A DNA stretch of 64,000 nt from Blautia faecicola (GTDB taxonomy: Bacteria > Bacillota > Clostridia > Lachnospirales > Lachnospiraceae): contig NZ_SDKC01000001.1 in the NCBI RefSeq assembly GCF_004123145.1, positions 1,569,501 to 1,633,500 on the forward strand, in the 5' to 3' direction. The translations under genes were made by a program, and so were the position numbers. Under the pieces are notes generated by a model, which saw only the letters and a program-made list of their open reading frames with translations, had not been told where the DNA came from and did not search any database. The number at the start of each line of letters is the position of its first letter. The stretch's first letter is position 1. Below are positions 37,050 through 45,260 of the stretch, piece after piece.

Positions 37050-39335
37050 GTGGGAATAGAACAAGCGATAACAAAAAGAAAAAAGATGATAATGCCATTG
37101 TTCTTTTTAATTCTTATCTTTTTAAGCTTAATTTTTGTAAAGCTCCTTTTGAACAGGATGAACAGCTATATCGCGGAAAACGGGAAAAGCAGTATGGGAG
37201 CTGTTGTTGAACAGATACAGCAGACCTATGATCTGCAGGTGAATGGATACTACAGCCAGCTGCATTTGCTTGAGGATTCTCTTATTCAAGAGGAAGTGAG
37301 ATCTATTGAACTGGATAGAAACAAGAAGTTCTTTGAGGCATGGCAGAAAGAATCTGAAAGTACACTTCTATTTCTCCAGGAAAATGGAAAGGCAATCACC
37401 ACTGATGGAACAAAACTTCGGGTTGACATGCCAAGTAAATGTTTGTTGGATTTGAGGAACGGATATAATATTGGAAAATTGGTTTCTCTTGATTATGAGC
37501 AGAATAAAAAAGATGGTTATCTGGTTGCAATTCCATGTCAGGAATATACGATTAATGGGGAAACTTATACGGCAATTGGAACCTTGTATGATCATTCAAA
37601 ATTAGATTCCATGTTAAGTGTGAAAAGCTATAACGGGAATGCGTATCTGTTTATGCTGGATAACGACGGAAATATTACTTATACAAATCAGATAGAAGAT
37701 AAATTTTTTAGGAACTATTTTTTGTTAAAGCATTTAAAAGGAGATCAGGCTATCACTGAGGAAGAGGCTGGTTCTCTTCAAAAAAAGCTGGATGGCAGAG
37801 AACAGGGGGTAGAACTTCTGGGAAGTGACAAACCTTACTATCTGGGATACTGTCCGATAGAAAATAATAACACCATGCTGATCTGTATTGTAGAAAAGAG
37901 TGTTGTAGATAATGTACTGGAAGATTATCAGAAAACAATAGTGTTTGAAACAATACTCATGGCAGGTTTTATACTTTTGCTTTTTGTCGGATTATTCTAC
38001 AGTATTTCTAGACGTAGTCTTGCTGAGCAAAAAGCTGAATATGAAAAAAGAAATAATGAGATTCAGACGCAGGCAATGAAGGAAATGGAGGAGTCCAATA
38101 AAAAACTGAAAAAAGCAAAGGACATTACAACGGAAGCCTTGCAGACCGCTGAAAATGCAAATAAGGCGAAAACAGATTTCCTGTCCAATATGTCACATGA
38201 TATTCGTACACCAATGAATGCAATTATTGGTATGACATCATTAATCAGATATGATGCAGGGAATAAAGATAAAGTAATAGAGTATGCAGATAAAATAGAT
38301 ATTTCATCACAGCATCTGTTAGGGATTATTAATGATGTTCTGGATATGAGTAAGATTGAAGCAGGAAAAACAGTTTTTAAATACAATGATTTTTCCATTC
38401 TGAATTTTATACAGGAAATCAATACTTTATTTCAGTCACAGATAGATGAAAAAAAACAGACTCTTACGATCATAAAAGAAAACATCCGGCACGAATGGGT
38501 GAACGGAGATCAGATTCATCTGATGCAGATTTTCAGCAACTTGCTTTCTAATGCAGTGAAGTACACGCAGGAAGGTGGAAAAATTCAGTTTCTGATAGAA
38601 GAATGTGAGACAAAGTCATCTGTCTATGCAAAGTACCGTTTCTTAGTCAGCGATAATGGTATGGGAATGTCTGCAGATTTCAAAGAGACGATTTTTGATC
38701 CGTTTACCCGCGCTGAAAGTTCTATGACTAATAAGATACAGGGAACCGGTCTCGGAATGGCTATTACCAGAAATCTGGTTAAAGCAATGGGAGGCACCAT
38801 TGATTTGGAGAGTGAACTGGGACAGGGAAGCTGTTTTGAAGTTTTTATAGATCTGAGAATTGCAGAGAACAGAACAGTTGCTTTGGTAGCACAAGAAGAA
38901 ATAGCTGAACCGGATAGTAATACCCTGAAAGGAATGAGGTTCCTGTGCGCAGAGGATAATGAGCTGAATGCAGAAATCCTGATGGAACTGTTAAAGATCG
39001 AGGGGGCAGAGTGTACAATCTGTGAAAATGGTGAAAAAGTTCTGGAGACATTTGAACAGTCTGCCCCGGGGGATTATGACATGATCCTGATGGATGTGCA
39101 GATGCCTGTCATGAACGGTTATGAGGCAACAAAAGCAATCCGCAGAAGTTCTCATGAACTGGCAATGACAATTCCGATCATTGCTATGACCGCCAATGCG
39201 TTTTCTGAGGATATTCAGCATTCTCTGGCAGCCGGTATGAATGCCCATGTTTCAAAACCGGTTGAGATGAAGGTATTGGAAAAGACGATCAGAAGCATAA
39301 AATCCGGCGGGGGGCACCGAAATGCAGGTCATTGA
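37050..39335 (+). CDS. Hybrid sensor histidine kinase 3 (membrane, Cache-like)
   Basis: A 761-residue kinase with a first transmembrane helix (about residues 15-35), an extracellular domain of about 250 residues that looks like a Cache sensor, a second helix (about 295-320), a coiled coil, HisKA with His383 in MSHDIRTPMNA, HATPase (DNGMGMS, GTGLGMAITRN) and one receiver (AEDNELNAE, MDVQMPVMNG). The start is GTG 37050, with only a weak AGG upstream, so translation may be coupled to the lipoprotein gene whose stop lies two bases before. The pair probably forms one extracellular sensing unit. Confidence 0.9.
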   Translation: MGIEQAITKRKKMIMPLFFLILIFLSLIFVKLLLNRMNSYIAENGKSSMGAVVEQIQQTYDLQVNGYYSQLHLLEDSLIQEEVRSIELDRNKKFFEAWQKESESTLLFLQENGKAITTDGTKLRVDMPSKCLLDLRNGYNIGKLVSLDYEQNKKDGYLVAIPCQEYTINGETYTAIGTLYDHSKLDSMLSVKSYNGNAYLFMLDNDGNITYTNQIEDKFFRNYFLLKHLKGDQAITEEEAGSLQKKLDGREQGVELLGSDKPYYLGYCPIENNNTMLICIVEKSVVDNVLEDYQKTIVFETILMAGFILLLFVGLFYSISRRSLAEQKAEYEKRNNEIQTQAMKEMEESNKKLKKAKDITTEALQTAENANKAKTDFLSNMSHDIRTPMNAIIGMTSLIRYDAGNKDKVIEYADKIDISSQHLLGIINDVLDMSKIEAGKTVFKYNDFSILNFIQEINTLFQSQIDEKKQTLTIIKENIRHEWVNGDQIHLMQIFSNLLSNAVKYTQEGGKIQFLIEECETKSSVYAKYRFLVSDNGMGMSADFKETIFDPFTRAESSMTNKIQGTGLGMAITRNLVKAMGGTIDLESELGQGSCFEVFIDLRIAENRTVALVAQEEIAEPDSNTLKGMRFLCAEDNELNAEILMELLKIEGAECTICENGEKVLETFEQSAPGDYDMILMDVQMPVMNGYEATKAIRRSSHELAMTIPIIAMTANAFSEDIQHSLAAGMNAHVSKPVEMKVLEKTIRSIKSGGGHRNAGH

Positions 39336-39355
39336 ACAGTGATAAATGGAAAGTA

Positions 39356-39480
39356 AAAAGTGGAGATTGCTCCCAAAGGCTTGTATGATCTTATTTTTAT
39401 GGATATCCCAATGCCTGTCATGAATGGTTATGAGGCAACCGCAGTAATCAGGAGCCTTCCAGATGCATGGGAAAAGCAGA
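39356..39480 (+). pseudogene. Receiver-domain fragment, near copy of part of kinase 2
   Basis: This stretch repeats the kinase 2 DNA at about 34731-34855 (the GLYDLIFMDIQMPVMNGYEA region) with few changes, but with no start and no continuation. It is a scar of recombination or gene conversion between kinase genes. Confidence 0.75.
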
Positions 39481-39507
39481 CAGGAAACATAGAGAGAGGA
39501 TTTTGTT

Positions 39508-39714
39508 ATGACAGAAATTAATTTATTTCCGAAGCAACCGCAGTCTGTGACTGTTTTGGTTTTTATAACCGTGCTGATCGTTCTGCTTCTTATCCTGACT
39601 GTAATGGTACATATGAGGAACAGAAAACTGAAACGTACGCTGGAAGAACAGATGGCGGAAAGGCGGCTTTTGGATAAGATATGTGCAGATTTTACGGCTG
39701 TAGTGCAAATGTAA
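39508..39714 (+). pseudogene. N-terminal fragment of a membrane sensor gene
   Basis: A 68-residue frame with one transmembrane helix (VLVFITVLIVLLLILTVMV), a short coiled coil and then RRLLDKICADFTAV, which resembles the start of a PAS domain in Lachnospiraceae kinases and cyclases. It breaks off exactly where the RelB-like antitoxin begins. A GAGAGGA site precedes ATG 39508. It is the remains of a larger sensor gene cut by acquisition of the toxin-antitoxin pair. Confidence 0.65.
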
Positions 39715-39986
39715 CGGCTCGTGTGCAGCCTGAAATTAAGCGGCAGGCAGAGGCAATTTTGGATAAGATAGGACTACCTGTTTCGGTTTTGATTGATACC
39801 TTATACAGACAAATCATTATGACAGGCGGCGTTCCGTATTCCCTAACAGTTCCGAACTTGCCCACAAGGGACAGTATGACGGACGCCGAGTTTAATGCAA
39901 TGATGGAAAAAGGCTATCATCAGGCAAAGACTGGAGAAGGACTTTCTGTTGATGAAGCCTTTGCTAAAATTCGTGAGGGTATTTAA
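39681..39986 (+). CDS. RelB/DinJ-type antitoxin, 5' end altered
   Basis: From ANVTARVQPEIKRQAEAIL onward (about 92 residues) this is a RelB/DinJ ribbon-helix-helix antitoxin. The usual Met before ANVTARV is missing: the codon there is AGT, because the gene is fused to the sensor fragment upstream. The nearest in-frame ATG is 39681, which adds eight foreign residues and has a poor ribosome-binding site. Whether antitoxin is still made in balance with toxin is therefore open. The toxin gene starts two bases after its stop. Confidence 0.75.
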   Translation: MCRFYGCSANVTARVQPEIKRQAEAILDKIGLPVSVLIDTLYRQIIMTGGVPYSLTVPNLPTRDSMTDAEFNAMMEKGYHQAKTGEGLSVDEAFAKIREGI

Positions 39987-39988
39987 GT

Positions 39989-40327
39989 TTGCGATACGAA
40001 GTTAGGCTGACTTCACAGGCAATCGGTCAAATTGAAGCAATCGTGCAGTATATTTCCAAAGTGCTGTTTGTACCGGAAACGGCACGAAAATGGGCAGACG
40101 CTCTGCAAAGTGAAATCGCAAAGCTGGATTTTATGCCGTCACGCTACCCTCTTACAGAGGAAGAACCGTGGCATACAAACGGAATCCGCAAAATGCCATT
40201 CAAGAATTTTCCTGTTTATTGTCTGATTGACGAGGACAAGAAGGCAGTATGGATTACGGCAGTGATTTATGGGCGGAGAGATCAGATTGCGGCTTTGGTG
40301 GATATGTCGCTAAACGATACAGAGTGA
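39989..40327 (+). CDS. RelE/ParE-type toxin
   Basis: A 112-residue RelE/ParE superfamily protein (YEVRLTSQAIGQIEAIVQYI, then KMPFKNFPVYCLIDEDKKAVWI and VIYGRRDQ near the C-terminus). The start is TTG 39989, right after the antitoxin stop, typical of coupled toxin-antitoxin operons. RelE-type toxins cut mRNA on the ribosome, ParE types poison gyrase; the sequence does not settle which. The toxin appears intact. Confidence 0.85.
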   Translation: MRYEVRLTSQAIGQIEAIVQYISKVLFVPETARKWADALQSEIAKLDFMPSRYPLTEEEPWHTNGIRKMPFKNFPVYCLIDEDKKAVWITAVIYGRRDQIAALVDMSLNDTE

Positions 40328-40410
40328 TAAATCGTTGTTTGGCGATTTGGTAAATCCCAATAAATTAATTTTATAGGGAACAAAAAATTTGAATTTGATG
40401 AGGTGTAATT

Positions 40411-40836
40411 ATGGTAAGAATTGCAACAGTAAATGATGCAGAGCAATTAAATATCTTAAATAACGAATTTAATGGTGAAGGTGCAAGCATAGATAATATT
40501 GGAAATTCTCTTGTGAGTAATAAACAGGAGGTTGTTATCGTTGCCGATGAAGATGATATATTAGTAGGATTTGTATGTGTTCAACTTAAAAAGTCCTTCT
40601 GCTATGATGAATATATGCCTGAAATTACGGAAGTGTATGTTAAACCGACATATAGAAATAGAGGGATTGCGAGTGAAATGATTATTTTTGCAGAAAATTA
40701 TTGCAGTAAGAATTATCCACTTCATAAGTACGAACTCTTAACAGGACAAGAAAATCTCGTTGCACAATCTGTATATAATAAACTTGGTTATGTAGATGAT
40801 AATGAACTTCATTTATCAAAACGAGTTAAGAGATAG
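40411..40836 (+). CDS. GNAT family N-acetyltransferase
   Basis: A 141-residue acetyltransferase with the acetyl-CoA binding motif A (EITEVYVKPTYRNRGIASEMI, with the R-x2-G-x-A/G loop) near residues 71-91 and a C-terminal SVYNKLGYV strand. GNAT enzymes acetylate amines on small molecules or proteins; antibiotic modification is possible but not shown. A GATGAGGTG site precedes the ATG. It is more AT-rich than the host core genes, consistent with island origin. Confidence 0.85.
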   Translation: MVRIATVNDAEQLNILNNEFNGEGASIDNIGNSLVSNKQEVVIVADEDDILVGFVCVQLKKSFCYDEYMPEITEVYVKPTYRNRGIASEMIIFAENYCSKNYPLHKYELLTGQENLVAQSVYNKLGYVDDNELHLSKRVKR

Positions 40837-40878
40837 TCAAATTCCAGATGATAAAGCAGAAGTATAGGGTTTGATTCA

Positions 40879-41221
40879 TATGATTTCAGTAAAAAAACAG
40901 AGAATTGCTGCTATTATGGTTTTAAGTTCCATCATGCTGATTTTACTTTTGTCGCTAAATTTCCGAATCTGGAGTGGATATTATGCAGAAGGGGATTTGG
41001 AAAGTATAGTCATACAGCAGATGGAATGCTTGGAAAAGTCAAATAGTGAAAACGATATAAGCGAAAGTATATGTTTGCATTTCTATGAGTGTATATGTTT
41101 CGGTGGAATAGAAATAATGGTGCTCTGGGTATATGATGGCTTTAAAGACCTCGGACAAGGTGAGTTTTCTTTCAGACCGGGAGTTACCCTTTGCAGTCTA
41201 TCGGTTCGGATGGATGATTAA
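40879..41221 (+). pseudogene. Decayed ORF upstream of the ABC exporter
   Basis: The frame begins with a plausible membrane segment (IAAIMVLSSIMLILLLSL) and ends with residues that do not look like protein. In another frame the last 80 bases read SDRELPFAVYRFGWMIKYF, then stop, which looks more natural, so a frameshift or deletion is likely. In Bce-type loci a two-component system usually precedes the transporter; this may be its remains. Function unknown. Confidence 0.35.
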
Positions 41222-41268
41222 ATACTTCTGATAATCAAATTTAAAATTTATTATCAGGAGGAACTTCG

Positions 41269-42030
41269 ATGTATGTATTAAATGCAAATCATATTTCAAA
41301 AAGTTATAAAACTGCAGGAGAAACTATGCGGATTTTGCAGAATGTGAATCTGCAAGTTATGAAAGGAGAAATGGTTGCTATTATGGGACCATCCGGCAGT
41401 GGAAAGACTACTCTGCTCCATGTGCTGACCGGGGTTGACACACCGGACGATGGAGAAATCGTAATAGGAGGAGAAACGTTTTCACAGCTTACGGAAGAAG
41501 AGAAGGCATTTTTTCGCAGAAAGCATATAGGAATGATTTTTCAGGATTTCCAGCTTTTGGAGAGTTTGACGGTAAAAGAAAATATATTGTTACCACTCAT
41601 TCTTGAACGAAAAAAAGCAGACATCCAGCAAGAGCGTTTTTCAAGAATAGCGGATGTGCTCGGCATTGAAAAATTAGCTGACAAAGGAATTACGGAAATA
41701 TCGGGAGGTCAGAAACAGAGAGTTGCGATTGGCAGGGCGCTAATCAATGAACCGGATATTATTTTTGGAGATGAGCCAACAGGAAGCCTTGACCGAAAGA
41801 CCAACGGGGATGTGATGCGATGTATGAAACAGATGAATCAACGGTCTGGCATCAGCTTTCTGCTTGTGACACATGATGCTTATACGGCATCCTTTTGTGA
41901 CCGGGTACTTTTTTTACAGGATGGGAATCTGGCAAAAGAAGTAAAGAAAGAGAACACTGCCGATAATTTCAGAGAAGATATATGGAAAACGCTGTGCGGT
42001 TTGGGAGGTGGAAAAGATGACTTTTTTTGA
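41269..42030 (+). CDS. ABC transporter ATP-binding protein (BceA/MacB type)
   Basis: A 253-residue ATPase: Walker A GPSGSGKTT (about residues 43-51), Q-loop FQDFQLLE, signature SGGQKQR, Walker B IIFGDEPTGSLD. The DEPTGSLD form marks the MacB/LolD/BceA family. It overlaps the permease gene by 14 bases. With its partner it resembles exporters that remove antimicrobial peptides such as bacitracin or lantibiotics. AGGAGG lies about five bases before ATG 41269. Confidence 0.92.
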   Translation: MYVLNANHISKSYKTAGETMRILQNVNLQVMKGEMVAIMGPSGSGKTTLLHVLTGVDTPDDGEIVIGGETFSQLTEEEKAFFRRKHIGMIFQDFQLLESLTVKENILLPLILERKKADIQQERFSRIADVLGIEKLADKGITEISGGQKQRVAIGRALINEPDIIFGDEPTGSLDRKTNGDVMRCMKQMNQRSGISFLLVTHDAYTASFCDRVLFLQDGNLAKEVKKENTADNFREDIWKTLCGLGGGKDDFF

Positions 42031-43789
42031 TATTTCCCGAAAGATGCTGAAAGCTGGTTTTTACAAATATCGATTGTACTTTCTATGCAATTTATCTGCA
42101 ACGGCATTATTCTGTTGTTTTGCAGTTATTTCCACAAACAGAACGTTTATGAATGCGTCGATTGTAAATTCATCAATATCCAATAACATTTATCTTCCAT
42201 TTTTTCTGTCTGCAGTGTTTCTGGTTTTTTTTCTTCCTGTTTCGTGTCAAGCATTTCTGGCATCAAGAAAACAGGAATACGGCGTGATGTTTTCTCTTGG
42301 CATGAGCCGGAAGGAAGCGTTTAGAAACTTACTTTTTGAAAATGTGATCATATCCGTGCTGGCATTAGCAATAGCACTTGTGGCAGGAACTGTGCTGTCA
42401 TTTTTATTTTTTTTCGTTATCATTTATGCAATAGATGTTCACGGAGTGCAATGGCAGTTTTGCCCGGAAGCATATAAGTTTACAGCAGTTCTATATACAG
42501 TAGTGGTGGCAGTTGCCTTTATCCTGAATGCCGGGAGACTTATGCTGGATAAAATCGGAACCCTGCTAAAAGCACAATATCGGGCAGAAAAAACAGGAAA
42601 GATCGGTACGTTCTTATGCAGACTTGCACCCAACTACATGAGGTTTCATCTGGTGGAATGGTCATTTGTCCGCAGACACAAGAAAGAATGGGGATGTAGG
42701 TATGTTTTAGCCTCTCTCATAATAGCGGTATCTGTTATGCTTACGGGGGTATGTGTGACTTTATATCCGGCTTTTCTACAGGATGCAAAAAGTTATTCTC
42801 CCTATGACATGGTGTACTCAGGAATCTATGGAATGAATCAGGTTTCAGTACAGGATGTCCTTCATATATTAGAGAAAAATGGTGTTACTGTAGAACAGGT
42901 CATTCAGCTTCCCTATATCAGAGATGATGTTTTTAATTACCTTCCTGTGACAGAAATAAACCGGGATTTTGGATGTGATTATCAGATTCAGGAAGGCGAG
43001 TTTTTGAATTTGTTTCAGTACAATCTGGAAGATGGGTATGAACATAACATACAGCCAGTATCTACTGTAACGATTTCCGGGGACAGAAAGCTGCAGTCTG
43101 TTGGAACAGATGTAAAGATACTGTTTAATCAAAATCCGACCTTTGCAGATAAAACACTGATCATCAACGATTCTGATTTCGAAAAATTAAGTGCAGATAT
43201 AACAGGTAGTGCTGGTATCGCAAACTTGTTTCAGTTTCAGAATTGGGAAGATTCTTATGCGGGAGTATGTGAAGTAAAAGAATATCTGCAGGAAAGCAAT
43301 CAGTTGAATGAAGATGAGCAGACATATTATGAATTGTCTTCGAAAGTGGAGAAATACCAGGATGCAAAGAAATCAGGACAATTTTTATTATTTTTGATGG
43401 CATTTGTGATAGGGCTTATGATAATGGCTGAGTTTCTGTTAATTCATTCACGTATCCAGGCAGAGAAGGAAGAAAATAGCAGGGTCGTTTGTAGTTTGCG
43501 AATGTTGGGAATGATAGACAAGGAAATGGTAAAGTGCCTATGCTATAAGAATTTTCTAAGATTTATACCGCCATCGGTTGTGGGAACAATCCTTTCTTTC
43601 CTGCCATCTTATTATCTGAATGAGAGTTATGGAATGGGGACGAATGGAATTCTGGCAGGAATCGTATTTGGAGTGATTTTGACAGTCGGAATATTCGTAG
43701 TGATACGCAGGTATTCTGAAAAAGAAGAAAAATTTTATGAAAGCGGTTTTATAATACAAGGAAGAGGATTTTTCGAGAGGATTTTTTGA
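42017..43789 (+). CDS. FtsX-like ABC permease (BceB type)
   Basis: A 590-residue permease with an N-terminal helix, a first FtsX block (FLASRKQEYGVMFSLGMSRKEAFR), several helices, a large extracellular domain (about residues 260-460) and a C-terminal block of three helices. This is close to BceB, where the extracellular domain recognises the peptide antibiotic. The start at 42017 is set by GGGAGGTGG just upstream. No neighbouring intact two-component system was found. Confidence 0.88.
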   Translation: MTFFDISRKMLKAGFYKYRLYFLCNLSATALFCCFAVISTNRTFMNASIVNSSISNNIYLPFFLSAVFLVFFLPVSCQAFLASRKQEYGVMFSLGMSRKEAFRNLLFENVIISVLALAIALVAGTVLSFLFFFVIIYAIDVHGVQWQFCPEAYKFTAVLYTVVVAVAFILNAGRLMLDKIGTLLKAQYRAEKTGKIGTFLCRLAPNYMRFHLVEWSFVRRHKKEWGCRYVLASLIIAVSVMLTGVCVTLYPAFLQDAKSYSPYDMVYSGIYGMNQVSVQDVLHILEKNGVTVEQVIQLPYIRDDVFNYLPVTEINRDFGCDYQIQEGEFLNLFQYNLEDGYEHNIQPVSTVTISGDRKLQSVGTDVKILFNQNPTFADKTLIINDSDFEKLSADITGSAGIANLFQFQNWEDSYAGVCEVKEYLQESNQLNEDEQTYYELSSKVEKYQDAKKSGQFLLFLMAFVIGLMIMAEFLLIHSRIQAEKEENSRVVCSLRMLGMIDKEMVKCLCYKNFLRFIPPSVVGTILSFLPSYYLNESYGMGTNGILAGIVFGVILTVGIFVVIRRYSEKEEKFYESGFIIQGRGFFERIF

Positions 43790-43878
43790 TTATAGATAAG
43801 TAGAAAAAGATTCAAATCCTGTGTATAATTAAAAGATAAAGATAGAGATAACTCGGCATTTGTAAAGGAGGATTTACA

Positions 43879-44022
43879 ATGAAGAAAATTGGATTAGGTA
43901 TTGCAATACTACTCTTTGCCATTATAATTTCTCTTTGCTCATCAGGAATGGGGCTGCTCGTTATCGGAATTGGGATTGTAGGATTGATTTTTTCAATCAT
44001 AGGATTTATGGAACGCAAGTAA
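43879..44022 (+). CDS. Small two-helix membrane protein after the ABC exporter
   Basis: A 47-residue, highly hydrophobic protein (IGLGIAILLFAIIISL and GLLVIGIGIVGLIFSII) ending in MERK. AAAGGAGG lies seven bases before ATG 43879, and a TGTGTATAAT extended -10 sits at about 43821. It may assist or sense the ABC exporter, or be an independent small membrane protein. I do not recognise the family. Confidence 0.65.
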   Translation: MKKIGLGIAILLFAIIISLCSSGMGLLVIGIGIVGLIFSIIGFMERK

Positions 44023-44060
44023 AATAACTTCAAGTTTGGAGAATGGAGGACATCGAGATC

Positions 44061-44766
44061 GTGCGCCCAGATAAGGGCGGGTAGTCTAGCAGGTGGAATG
44101 CCTGTCTGGTAAGGTCTAACCAACCGCCAGTAGTGAGTCTTGGGTGACTGTCAGTAATGGTAGTTGCTAAGCGTAGACAGCGAGAAAATAGAGAGTGTGA
44201 TTGAGCCTCGAAATTTTGACATTTAGAAGGCTGACGTTCTAATTTTGACGTAAAGCAATACAAATCAATTCGCATTGGTGAGAAATGGTTTGCTTCTGCG
44301 GGGTCAAAGAGCACTTTATGTTTTACATTGTGATTATTCAGTCAACTGGGGAGAACCTATTGTTTCTTGCCATTGCAAGTGGCAAACAACTGCAAAACAG
44401 GAGAATGTCAAAAGAACAGTAGGCAGTCGGATAGCTTTATAGTACTGAAGAAGTTGGGTAATGCCAACGGAGGAAAGTGAGCTACATAATGAGGTCTTTC
44501 TGAGGACACATCAACCGTACTCAGGGACGGAGGTATTGATGGAAACGAAATTAGAAAGAATAGCAGAAATATCGGCAAATTTGCCGAGACCAGAGTTCAC
44601 ATCGTTGTATCATCTAATCAATAAAGAAATGCTTTTGCAATGTCACAAAGAATTAGACGGAAACAAAGCAGTCGGTGTTAATGAGATTACTAAGAAAGAG
44701 TACGAGAGAAATCTGGAGCAAAACATAGATGGCTTGGTAGAAATGTTGTGGCGAATTTTTAATTAG
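44061..44766 (+). mobile_element. Truncated group II intron with reverse-transcriptase N-terminus
   Basis: The ribozyme 5' end GTGCGCCCAGATAAGGG starts at 44061, 39 bases after the small membrane gene, and is followed by about 470 bases of intron-like sequence. An ATG at 44539 (GGACGGAGGT upstream) opens the intron-encoded protein: KLERIAEISANLP, FTSLYHLIN, then CHKELDGNKAVGVNEITK as in LtrA-type N-termini. It stops after 75 residues, before any catalytic YADD block. Domain V was not found. It is a dead 5' half. Confidence 0.85.
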
Positions 44767-44975
44767 GCGGGATTATCTCAACTTCAAGTTCTTATTTTGT
44801 GAAAATGAGCATTTGTCAGTTCGCATTTCTTGTCAAAAGACATCGGATCACAGTTCAGTACATCCATATAAAACTCTTTTCGTAGAATGCTTCATCTGGA
44901 TTCATTTACAATCTCCGTCATAATAAAAATATCTCCATCATTTCAAAAGAGAATGCTGGAGATATTTCGCCCTGC

Positions 44976-45257
44976 TTATTCTTGTAGTAACCAATCGGCT
45001 ATATCGTGAATTACGATTCCTTCATAGCTATATTGGGGATGTTTGATTCTAGCAATAATCATATTCGGATAAGCATCTCGAATCTGAAGCCGAGGAAAGC
45101 ATTCTCTCTCAAATGTTTCCTGCCCGGAAATGTTGTCGCTGATCTGAATATAAAACTTCTCGCTGCCTCTCTGAGCAACAAAGTCGATTTCATTTTGATA
45201 GAGCTTGCCGACATAAACATTATATGAAAATAGATCATACGCTCTGTTTTTTGCAAT
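44976..45257 (-). pseudogene. C-terminal fragment of a DUF4143 ATP-binding protein
   Basis: On the minus strand a frame without start encodes about 93 residues (NVYVGKLYQNEIDFVAQ, YIQISDNISGQETFERE, and IIARIKHPQYSYEGIVIHDI), ending in a TAA at 44976. This matches the C-terminal DUF4143 domain of AAA-type ATP-binding proteins. The P-loop N-terminal part is gone. It abuts the end of the diguanylate cyclase gene. Confidence 0.7.
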
Positions 45258-45260
45258 ATT

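Noticed and set aside
44061-44766. Active group II intron
   Set aside because: The reverse transcriptase ends before its catalytic core and no domain V was found.
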